Shown in pieces: positions 6,977 through 13,760 of a stretch of 23,681 nucleotides of DNA. The stretch is from Sulfurimonas sp. (GTDB taxonomy: Bacteria; Campylobacterota; Campylobacteria; Campylobacterales; Sulfurimonadaceae): the NCBI GenBank assembly GCA_021157665.1, contig JAGGWE010000024.1:1-23681 (forward strand), given 5' to 3'. The translations under genes and the position numbers were made by a program. The notes beneath the pieces were generated by a model. That model did no database searches. It was not told the DNA's origin and worked only from the letters and a program-made list of their open reading frames with translations. How positions within the stretch are numbered: position 1 is the first letter of the stretch; every line of letters starts with the position of its first letter.

Positions 6977-8367
6977 GAGCAGTTGTAAAAAATGGTATTG
7001 GTATTTTTACACCTCAAGGATTTTTAGATGGTAATAATGGTGGAATTTTCCTAAGTTTAGAAGATATTCAAGCAACCGCAAAACTTAATGTAGATATGAT
7101 TTTAGTATCATTAAAGAAAGTTGTTTTTTTCAATCGCAACGGTCTTGATGTTTTTGTAAAAATGTTTATCAAAGTAAGAGAAGAAAAAAGCATAACTGTA
7201 GGCTTTTGTGATTATGATTTAAAAAAATATAATGCTATAAAAAATTTCTATAAAAATGATATTTCATTTTCTCTTTTTGCTTCTCAAGATATTGCAGAAC
7301 TGTTTGCCTCAAGTTTTAAAAATAAAAATAAAAATGTTTTACTATATAATGAAGATAAATCTCAACGCTCTGCAATGGCTATAGAACTTCATGATGGTGG
7401 GCACAACCCTATTATTGCTCAAACAGAAGATGAATTTAAAACTAAAATAAATACTCTAAATACTTATGATGTAATAATTGAAAACACCTATCTTGGACAA
7501 ATGGGACAAAATATAGCAGCAAGAGTTACTGGAAATGCTATCATATATACAGTTAGTTCATTTTTAGATGCAGATATTGGAAATACATTTAACATCGCTT
7601 ATCATAACAACTCTTTAAATGTTGGTTTTAGACTCTTTATTTTCGATGCATATAAAGTTGTAAGTATGAATGTTCATGCACTAAACTTTTTTTCAAGACT
7701 TTCAAGTTCTGCAGCTGAGTATAATGCAACTATATGCTTTGTTGGAATGACTTTTGATAAAATCCCTGAAGCTTTTAAAGAAAATATGGAAGATTCAGGA
7801 ATCATGTTTTTTGAACAAATGGATGATATTCTTGGAGATAAAGAACTTCTAGCAGAACTAGGAGCTAGTAGTGCAGCTGTTATTAAAAATAAAAGAGTTA
7901 TAAATAAAACAATAGTTAGCGAATTACCAAAATTTATAGATGCAACTGTTTCAACGATTGAGATGATGACAAACTCAACTGCCATTAAAGAGTCAGCTGA
8001 AATTCAAGCTATAAAAGTCCAAGACCATACTGATAAGATAGCTAGTTCAATAGGTTTCTATGGAGATATGGATGGTATAATTATGCTTATATTTCCAAAA
8101 GATATTGCTAAAAAAGCTTGTCAACTTCTAATCGGAGAAGAGACAGATGATTTAGAACTAATTTTAGATACTCTTGGAGAACTTGTTAATATAGTTGGTG
8201 GTAAAATGAAAACTCTATTAGCTGACCAAAAAATAAATATAAACATCACCCTACCTAGAACATACCCTGATATAGACAGTCTTCTTGAAATTTCACAAGA
8301 TAGAAAAGGTGTTCAAGTAGATTTAGCATTTGATAATGATAAATTTCTCTTTTTCTTAACTAGATAA
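6973..8367 (+). CDS. Multidomain signalling protein: STAS-like, degenerate receiver-like, second STAS-like, CheX/CheC-type domain
   Basis: I recognise domains but no named family. Residues 1-~110 have a STAS-like pattern (VDMILVSLKKVVFFNRNGLDVFVKMF). About 120-195 resembles a response-regulator receiver (NVLLYNEDKSQR, YDVIIENTYLG), but the phospho-acceptor position reads IIEN, so Glu replaces Asp. About 218-285 looks like a second STAS unit (VVSMNVHALNFFSRL, ICFVGMTFD, SGIMFFEQMDDIL). About 355-464 matches CheX/CheC phosphatase-type domains: IGFYGDMDGIIMLIF followed by LGELVNIVGGKM, with the E-x-x-N pair (Glu403, Asn406) used by CheX to dephosphorylate CheY. The ATG overlaps the HDOD stop. 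A role in modulating CheY-type phosphorylation or motility is inferred from the domains and the HDOD partner. The middle assignments are by eye and less certain than the CheX end. Confidence 0.65.
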   Translation: MRAVVKNGIGIFTPQGFLDGNNGGIFLSLEDIQATAKLNVDMILVSLKKVVFFNRNGLDVFVKMFIKVREEKSITVGFCDYDLKKYNAIKNFYKNDISFSLFASQDIAELFASSFKNKNKNVLLYNEDKSQRSAMAIELHDGGHNPIIAQTEDEFKTKINTLNTYDVIIENTYLGQMGQNIAARVTGNAIIYTVSSFLDADIGNTFNIAYHNNSLNVGFRLFIFDAYKVVSMNVHALNFFSRLSSSAAEYNATICFVGMTFDKIPEAFKENMEDSGIMFFEQMDDILGDKELLAELGASSAAVIKNKRVINKTIVSELPKFIDATVSTIEMMTNSTAIKESAEIQAIKVQDHTDKIASSIGFYGDMDGIIMLIFPKDIAKKACQLLIGEETDDLELILDTLGELVNIVGGKMKTLLADQKININITLPRTYPDIDSLLEISQDRKGVQVDLAFDNDKFLFFLTR

Positions 8368-8381
8368 AAGAGACTTAGTTG

Positions 8382-8387
8382 TATAAT
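8382..8387 (+). promoter_or_regulatory. -10 box of the rpe-trpF-dnaQ promoter
   Basis: TTGTATAATTCC sits in the 45-nt gap between the CheX-like gene and rpe. The TATAAT is ~25 nt upstream of the rpe ATG, leaving a short leader with AAAGG at 8402-8406. A T-rich stretch precedes it, but no clear -35. Confidence 0.5.
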
Positions 8388-8412
8388 TCCATACTTAGAA
8401 AAAAGGTATGAA

Positions 8413-9057
8413 ATGATTAAAGTAGCTCCTAGTATTTTATCTGCTGATTTTGGAAATCTTCAAAGAGATGTTGAGGCAATCTGTGAAGCAGGTTGTGATT
8501 TTGTTCATGTTGATGTTATGGATGGACATTTTGTTCCAAATCTAACTATTGGTCCAGTTGTAGTTTCTGCTGTGGCTAAATGTGCTACTAAACCTTTAGA
8601 TATTCATTTAATGGTAGAGAACAACACTTTTTTTGTTGAACTTTTTGCACCATTAAAACCTGAATATATCTCTTTTCATATAGAAGAGGAGAAACATCCA
8701 CATCGTCTTATTCAAAAAATTCGTTCTTTAGGGATAAAACCTGCTATTGTATTAAATCCTCATACACCACCTGAATCTATTGAATATCTACTTGAAGATT
8801 TAGATATGGTTTTACTTATGAGTGTAAATCCTGGTTTTGGAGGGCAAAGTTTCATAAAATCTGTAATCCCTAAAGCTAAAAAACTAAATGAGATGCGAAA
8901 TAAAATCAATCCAAATTGTTTAATAGAAGTTGATGGTGGAGTTAGCGATAAAAATATCCAGTCTCTTAAAAATGTTGGGGTAGATGTTGTTGTTGCTGGT
9001 AGCTATGTATTTAAACATAAGTCTAAAAAAGAAGCTATAAAAAGTTTACAAATCTAA
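8413..9057 (+). CDS. rpe: Ribulose-phosphate 3-epimerase
   Basis: Rpe interconverts ribulose-5-phosphate and xylulose-5-phosphate in the pentose phosphate pathway or Calvin cycle. The TIM-barrel motifs are all present: SILSADF, VHVDVMDGHFVPNLTIG (His32, Asp34), HLMVE (His65), MSVNPGFGGQSF and EVDGGV (Asp174). The metal-binding His/Asp set is therefore complete. The length of 214 residues is usual. AAAGG at 8402-8406 supports the ATG at 8413; an out-of-frame ATG at 8408 is ignored. The stop overlaps the trpF start (TAATG, one base shared), showing translational coupling. Confidence 0.96.
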   Translation: MIKVAPSILSADFGNLQRDVEAICEAGCDFVHVDVMDGHFVPNLTIGPVVVSAVAKCATKPLDIHLMVENNTFFVELFAPLKPEYISFHIEEEKHPHRLIQKIRSLGIKPAIVLNPHTPPESIEYLLEDLDMVLLMSVNPGFGGQSFIKSVIPKAKKLNEMRNKINPNCLIEVDGGVSDKNIQSLKNVGVDVVVAGSYVFKHKSKKEAIKSLQI

Positions 9058-9644
9058 TGAAGTGTAAAATCTGTGGTATTACTTCCTATGAAGATGCAAT
9101 GATGGCGATAAAAGCAGGAGCAGATGCTCTTGGCTTTGTCTTTTATGAAAAATCTCCTCGCTATGTAACAATCCCACATGCCAAGAGTATAATAGAAAAA
9201 CTTCCACCATTTGTTGAAAAAGTAGCCCTTTTTGTTAATGTTGATGCGGATACGATTAACTCCACATGCCAAGAAGTTGGAGCAACTTTAGCTCAACTTC
9301 ATTTTGAAGTACCTAATAAGCTTTATGAGGAATTAATAGTTCCTTACATAAAAGTAATTAGAGCAAAATCAAAAGAGGATGTTTTAAAATACTCTGATGA
9401 GTATAGACTTGTTGATGCCTACTGTGAAGCCTATGGTGGAGCAGGAAAAAGGATAAATATAGAATGGTTTGATGATGGAGTTGATAACTCTAAAATCATT
9501 CTAGCAGGTGGATTAGATTCTACAAATGTAGCCTCACTAAAAAAATATGGTTTTTATGGTGTAGATGTAAGTTCTGGAGTAGAAATTTCACATGGAAAAA
9601 AAGATTCTCAAAAAGTAAAAGATTTTATAATAAATGCTAGCTAA
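9057..9644 (+). CDS. trpF: Phosphoribosylanthranilate isomerase
   Basis: TrpF isomerises N-(5'-phosphoribosyl)anthranilate in tryptophan synthesis. The 195-residue TIM barrel shows KICGITSYEDA with the general base Cys6, ALGFVFYEKSPRYV, the general acid Asp120 in YRLVDAY, and ILAGGLDSTNV and VDVSSGVE at the phosphate site. The gene is away from other trp genes and is coupled by a TAATG overlap to rpe and by an 11-nt overlap to the exonuclease gene. It carries two copies of CCACATGCCAAG only 88 bp apart (9174 and 9262) in two different frames, giving PHAK at 40-43 and STCQ at 69-72. Confidence 0.95.
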   Translation: MKCKICGITSYEDAMMAIKAGADALGFVFYEKSPRYVTIPHAKSIIEKLPPFVEKVALFVNVDADTINSTCQEVGATLAQLHFEVPNKLYEELIVPYIKVIRAKSKEDVLKYSDEYRLVDAYCEAYGGAGKRINIEWFDDGVDNSKIILAGGLDSTNVASLKKYGFYGVDVSSGVEISHGKKDSQKVKDFIINAS

Positions 9645-10443
9645 TAATTTTCCACTAGATGACAAAAGTATCTCAAGACTTTCAACAAGAGGACTACCCC
9701 TTGAAGTTTTAAAATCTCAAATAGATGATAGCCTTGATTTTACACTTGAACTTTGGCGTTCACAAGGGCTTGATCTTGTAAAGAACAAAGGCTATTTTTA
9801 CTTTAATACTAAATTTCTTCCACTTGAGAAAGCAGAGTTTTGCATAGTAGATATTGAAACTAACGGTTCAGATATTGAAAAACACCAAATCATAGAGATT
9901 GCTGGTGTAAAAATAAAATATGGCAAAATTACTCAAAGATTTGAATCACTTATAAAATGTTCAGAGATAAATGAACATATAACAAGAATAACTGGTATCA
10001 CAGTAGAGGACACAGAAGATGCACCATCACTAAAAAAAGTTCTTTATGATTTCAAACTATTTTTAGGTGATGCTATTTTTATAGCGCATGATGTAAAATT
10101 TGATTATAGATTTATCTCTTTAACTTTTGAAAAACTTGGACTAGAACCACTACTTAACCGTAATCTTTGTTCACTTTCACTTGCAGAGAGAAGCTTAGTT
10201 TCATATAGATATGGACTTTCTTATCTTGATAAAACTTTTAGTCTAAATCCACATGCCAAACATCATAGAGCAATGAGTGATGTTCTAACAACTTATGAAC
10301 TTTTTAAATTATCACTTAAAAGTATGAATGAAAATGTAAATAATGTAGAAGATTTAATAAAGTTTTCTAAAACTGCACCAAGAAAGAAAAGACCAAAATT
10401 TGATCCATTTTTAGAGATTGAAAAAGAGGAGATTTCAGAGTAA
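9634..10443 (+). CDS. DnaQ-family 3'-5' exonuclease (DEDDh)
   Basis: The exonuclease domain covers ~66-230, with VDIETNG (Asp73, Glu75), AHDVKFDYRF (Asp157) and HHRAMSD (His211, Asp216). The complete DEDDh set predicts an active 3'-5' exonuclease, either the proofreading epsilon subunit of DNA polymerase III or a related nuclease. About 65 residues precede the domain (including RLSTRGLPLEVLKSQIDDSLDFTLELW), more than in E. coli DnaQ, where the domain is at the very start. A basic tail (ARKKRPKF-like, ~248-256) follows. The start ATG at 9634 lies inside the end of trpF; no strong ribosome site is seen, so re-initiation is likely. A PHAK-coding motif copy is at 10249. I leave the symbol empty because paralogues are common. 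Confidence 0.85.
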   Translation: MLANNFPLDDKSISRLSTRGLPLEVLKSQIDDSLDFTLELWRSQGLDLVKNKGYFYFNTKFLPLEKAEFCIVDIETNGSDIEKHQIIEIAGVKIKYGKITQRFESLIKCSEINEHITRITGITVEDTEDAPSLKKVLYDFKLFLGDAIFIAHDVKFDYRFISLTFEKLGLEPLLNRNLCSLSLAERSLVSYRYGLSYLDKTFSLNPHAKHHRAMSDVLTTYELFKLSLKSMNENVNNVEDLIKFSKTAPRKKRPKFDPFLEIEKEEISE

Positions 10444-10453
10444 AGCTACTCTG
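10436..10453. terminator. Hairpin containing both stop codons of convergent genes
   Basis: CAGAGTA (10436-10442) pairs with TACTCTG (10447-10453) around an AAGC loop, a 7-bp perfect stem. It contains the TAA of the exonuclease gene (10441-10443) and, on the other strand, the TAG of accA (10446-10448). The symmetry suits a bidirectional terminator, but neither side has a clean T-run, so function is uncertain. Confidence 0.4.
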
Positions 10454-11381
10454 CATAAGCTCCAACAGAAGTTAATTTTGTATATCTATCTTCCATTCTT
10501 TTTTCTTTGCCCATCTGACGAAGTTCTTTAACTTGAGTTAAAAAATATTCAGAGATAGCAGAAGCACTTGCATCTCTATCTCTATGCGCACCAATCATTG
10601 GTTCAGCAATAATATCATCTATTAAACCTAACTCTTTTAAATCAGAACTTGTAATTTTCATAGCATTTGTTGCCGCTTCAGCTTTTTTAGGATCATTCCA
10701 TAAAATTGCAGAACAACCCTCTGGTGAGATTACACTAAATACAGAATATCTCATCATAGCAAATCTATCAGCAACACCGATAGCTAAAGCACCACCAGAA
10801 CCACCTTCACCGATTACAATTGAAACTGTTTGAGTATCAAGTTCAGCAAGTTCAAGTAAGTTTCTAGCAATCGCTTCTGATTGATTTCTCTCCTCAGCAC
10901 CAAGACCTGGATATGCACCCGGAGTATCTACTAACATTAAAAGAGGTAAGTTAAATTTTTCAGCAAGTTTTGCAGCACGAAGAGCTTTTCTATAACCTTC
11001 TGGATGAGGCATACCAAAGTTTCTTCTTATTTTATTTTTTGTACCACGACCTTTTTGCTCACCAATAACTACAACTTTTTCATCGCCAATATAACCCATA
11101 TAACAGATAATAGCCTCATCATCACGAAAATGTCTATCTCCATGAATCTCATACTTATCACGCATAATTAAATTGATATAATCAAGAGCATATGGTCTAT
11201 CTAAGTGACGAGCAAGTTGAAGTTTTTGAAAATCAGATAGGTTACCGTAAGTTTTTGCAACCTCTTTTTCTAACTCTTTTTCATACTTCTCTACACCAAT
11301 CTCATCATGACGAACCTGAGCAGAGATAATATTCTCTTGAATAGTTTTTATCTTTTTTTCAAAGTCTAAATATACAGCCAA
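10446..11381 (-). CDS. accA: Acetyl-CoA carboxylase carboxyltransferase, alpha subunit
   Basis: AccA forms, with AccD, the carboxyltransferase that makes malonyl-CoA, the first committed step of fatty acid synthesis. The 311-residue protein has the family blocks LDFEKKI near the N-terminus, LARHLDRPYALDYI, EIHGDRHFRDDEAI, GMPHPEGYRKALR, DTPGAYPGLGAEERNQSEAIARNL and IGEGGSGGALAIGVAD, then SVISPEGCSAILW. It starts with TTG at 11381; AAGGAT (complement of 11387-11392) is 6 nt upstream. It lies 14 nt downstream of fabF and is the last gene of the leftward fatty-acid operon. Confidence 0.96.
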   Translation of the reverse strand: MAVYLDFEKKIKTIQENIISAQVRHDEIGVEKYEKELEKEVAKTYGNLSDFQKLQLARHLDRPYALDYINLIMRDKYEIHGDRHFRDDEAIICYMGYIGDEKVVVIGEQKGRGTKNKIRRNFGMPHPEGYRKALRAAKLAEKFNLPLLMLVDTPGAYPGLGAEERNQSEAIARNLLELAELDTQTVSIVIGEGGSGGALAIGVADRFAMMRYSVFSVISPEGCSAILWNDPKKAEAATNAMKITSSDLKELGLIDDIIAEPMIGAHRDRDASASAISEYFLTQVKELRQMGKEKRMEDRYTKLTSVGAYAE

Positions 11382-11395
11382 GTTAAATCCTTAAT

Positions 11396-12613
11396 TTAGA
11401 TTTTTTTAAAAATTAGAACACCATTTGTTCCACCAAAACCAAACGAGTTACTCATAATTATATTTAACTCAGCTTTTCTTGCACCTTCAGTTACATAATC
11501 TAAATCACAATTTTCATCAGGAGTTGTATAGTTGATAGTTGGAGGAATAATACCATCTCTCATAGCCATAAAACATGTAACAGCTTCTATCCCACCTGCA
11601 GCACCAAGACAGTGACCAATTTGACCCTTAATTGAGCTCACTGGAGGACAGTTTTCTTTACCACCTAGCATATCTTTAAGAGCGGCAGTTTCATTCTTAT
11701 CATTGATTGCTGTAGATGTACCATGTGCATTTACATAATCAATTTTAGGTTCACCTGCCATCTTATAAGCTGCTTTCATAGCACGAGCTGGACCATCAAG
11801 AGATGGTGTAGTGATATGATTTGCATCTCCACTTTCACCAAAACCAATGATTTCACCATAAATATTTGCCCCACGAGCAACTGCAAATTCATACTCTTCT
11901 AAAACAAGAGATGCCGCCCCTTCACCCATAACAAAACCATCTCTATCTTTATCAAATGGACGAGAAGAAGTTTTTGGATCATCATTTCTAGTTGAAAGTG
12001 CTTTCATCGCAGCAAAACCACCAACACCAGCACCAGTAATCGCAGATTCAGCAGCAACAACCAACATTCTATCAGCACCATTACACAAAATAGTTTTAAC
12101 TGCTTCACTTATAGCATGAGTACCAGCTGCACAAGCTGTAACACTTGAAAGATTTGGTCCTTTTACTCCATGTGCAATAGAAACAAATCCACCAAGCATA
12201 TTTACTAAAGCACCAGGGATAAAAAATGGGCTAATTCTTCTTGGACCTCTCTCTTTTAAAATTACAGAGTTTCTTTCAATTGAAGGAAGACCACCAATTC
12301 CAGAACCTGCACTAATCCCGAATCTTTCTTTATCAATATCTTCAGAGAAATTAGCATCAGCCATTGCTTCTTTAGCTGCTTTTAAACCTAAATGAATAAA
12401 TCTATCAGCTTTTTTCACCTCTTTTGGAGCCATCACTGTCGCAGGATCAAAATCTTTTACCTCACCAGCAATTTTAACACTAAAACTTTCAGGATCAAAA
12501 ATTGTAATAGTATCTATTCCACACTCACCGTCACAGATAGCTTTGAATGCTGTCTCTTTATCATTACCAACTGAATTTATCATACCAAGACCAGTTACGA
12601 CTATTCTTCTCAT
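11396..12613 (-). CDS. fabF: 3-oxoacyl-[acyl-carrier-protein] synthase II
   Basis: FabF condenses malonyl-ACP with acyl-ACP in fatty acid elongation. The catalytic triad is visible: Cys161 in SSVTACAAGTHA, His in VNAHGTST, and His in IKGQIGHCLGAAGG. The C-terminal SNSFGFGGTNG is also typical. At 405 residues it is close to the usual ~412. The ATG follows GGAGAG at good spacing. It is downstream of acpP, its substrate carrier, but separated from it by ~100 nt that hold a hairpin (12685-12700), so its expression may be set lower than that of acpP. Confidence 0.96.
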   Translation of the reverse strand: MRRIVVTGLGMINSVGNDKETAFKAICDGECGIDTITIFDPESFSVKIAGEVKDFDPATVMAPKEVKKADRFIHLGLKAAKEAMADANFSEDIDKERFGISAGSGIGGLPSIERNSVILKERGPRRISPFFIPGALVNMLGGFVSIAHGVKGPNLSSVTACAAGTHAISEAVKTILCNGADRMLVVAAESAITGAGVGGFAAMKALSTRNDDPKTSSRPFDKDRDGFVMGEGAASLVLEEYEFAVARGANIYGEIIGFGESGDANHITTPSLDGPARAMKAAYKMAGEPKIDYVNAHGTSTAINDKNETAALKDMLGGKENCPPVSSIKGQIGHCLGAAGGIEAVTCFMAMRDGIIPPTINYTTPDENCDLDYVTEGARKAELNIIMSNSFGFGGTNGVLIFKKI

Positions 12614-12684
12614 TTAATACTCTCCATTTAAAGATATAAAATACTTTTAAAAATTAGTATATACTAACTACTAAAAATATTTAA

Positions 12685-12700
12685 CCGAGGTTACCCTCGG
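12685..12700 (-). terminator. Terminator-like or attenuator hairpin between acpP and fabF
   Basis: CCGAGG (12685-12690) and CCTCGG (12695-12700) form a GC-rich 6-bp stem with a 4-base loop. Read leftward, the direction of transcription, the stem is followed by TTAAATATTTTTAG, a T-rich tract. This fits a weak intrinsic terminator ~13 nt after the acpP stop. Read-through would still supply fabF and accA. Confidence 0.6.
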
Positions 12701-12712
12701 ATAAAATTACTA

Positions 12713-12940
12713 CTACTTGCTTTCGATATATGCAACTACATCATTAAGCGTTTGAATCTTTTCAGCTTCATCATCAGGAATTTCAATATCAAATTTCTCT
12801 TCAAGTGCCATTACTAATTCAACTACATCAAGACTATCAGCACCTAAATCTTCAACAAACTTTGCATCATCTTTCACTTCGTCTACGCTTACGCTTAATT
12901 GCTCAACTACTACTTCTTTAATATCATCTATTAGTGCCAT
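12713..12940 (-). CDS. acpP: Acyl carrier protein
   Basis: AcpP carries growing acyl chains on a phosphopantetheine arm. The 75-residue acidic protein has the attachment site GADSLDVVELVMALEE with Ser36, and IPDDEAEKIQTLNDVVAYI in the last helix region. The start ATG at 12940 follows AGGAG. Its own promoter (12974-12979) lies in the 64-nt gap after fabG, and a hairpin follows the gene, so acpP may be made as an abundant separate transcript, as is common. Confidence 0.97.
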   Translation of the reverse strand: MALIDDIKEVVVEQLSVSVDEVKDDAKFVEDLGADSLDVVELVMALEEKFDIEIPDDEAEKIQTLNDVVAYIESK

Positions 12941-12973
12941 CTTAGCTCCTGTTTTTTTTAATTTAATCGAATA

Positions 12974-12979
12974 ATTATA
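12974..12979 (-). promoter_or_regulatory. -10 box of the acpP promoter
   Basis: Read leftward, TTGTTATAATTATTCG contains TATAAT about 34 nt before the acpP ATG. Upstream is a run of nine T residues, typical of epsilonproteobacterial promoters that lack a -35. It would give acpP transcription independent of gpmI-fabG. Confidence 0.55.
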
Positions 12980-13004
12980 ACAAATATAACTTAAAAAAAA
13001 GTCA

Positions 13005-13751
13005 TTATGCCATATTCATTCCACCATTTACTTTTAATGTTTCACCAGTTATATAACTTGAATGATCAGAAAGTAAGAATGCTGTTGCTTCTGCTACTTC
13101 ACTTGCACGACCCATTCTTTTCATTGGTATCTTAGAATTAATACCATCTTTAATATCATCAGACAATATTTCTGTCATCTCTGTTGCAATAAAACCAGGT
13201 GTCACAGAGTTATAACGAATTCCACTCGTTGCAGCTTCAATCGCAAAACTTTTTGTCATTGCAATAACTCCACCCTTAGATGCAGCATAATTAGTTTGTC
13301 CAGCATTTCCTGTTTCACCAATTATTGAAGAGATATTTACTACTGAACCAAACTTTTTCTTTCTCATAACTTTCATAGATTCTCTACAACCTACAAAAGT
13401 AGAAGTAAGATTTGCATTGATTACTGACATAAAATCATCAATTTTCATACGAAGAGCAAGTTTGTCATTTGTAATTCCAGCATTATTTACAAGATATGAA
13501 AGTTCCCCATCAGAATCTACAATAGTTTTAATAGCATCAACAAAAGCACTCTCATCACTTACATCAAAACCGATAACAGCAGCTTTTCCACCTGCAGTTT
13601 CAATAGCTTCTTTTACTGCATCAGCTTCTTTTGCACCACTTCTATAATGAACCCATACTTTTAAACCAAAACCAGCCAAAGTTTTTGCAATCTCTGCACC
13701 AATACCACGACTTGAACCTGTAACTAAAACATTATTTCCCGAAAATTTCAT
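13005..13751 (-). CDS. fabG: 3-oxoacyl-[acyl-carrier-protein] reductase
   Basis: FabG is the NADPH-dependent ketoreductase of fatty acid elongation, an SDR-fold enzyme. It shows the cofactor motif TGSSRGIG (11-18), NNAG (89-92), and the active site Ser142 in NISSIIGE, Tyr155 and Lys159 in NYAASKGG. The C-terminal SSYITGETLKVNGGMNM is typical of FabG rather than other SDRs. The length of 248 is usual. GGAG precedes the ATG. It starts 9 nt after the gpmI stop and lies upstream of acpP, supporting the fab assignment. Confidence 0.95.
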   Translation of the reverse strand: MKFSGNNVLVTGSSRGIGAEIAKTLAGFGLKVWVHYRSGAKEADAVKEAIETAGGKAAVIGFDVSDESAFVDAIKTIVDSDGELSYLVNNAGITNDKLALRMKIDDFMSVINANLTSTFVGCRESMKVMRKKKFGSVVNISSIIGETGNAGQTNYAASKGGVIAMTKSFAIEAATSGIRYNSVTPGFIATEMTEILSDDIKDGINSKIPMKRMGRASEVAEATAFLLSDHSSYITGETLKVNGGMNMA

Positions 13752-13760
13752 TTATTCTCC

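Noticed and set aside
7674..7985. Opposite-strand open frame within the CheX-like gene, and similar frames inside argJ, fabG, fabF, glmS, lepA, murD and mraY
   Set aside because: They are fully contained in clearly real genes, have low-complexity or unlikely composition, and have no recognisable domains.
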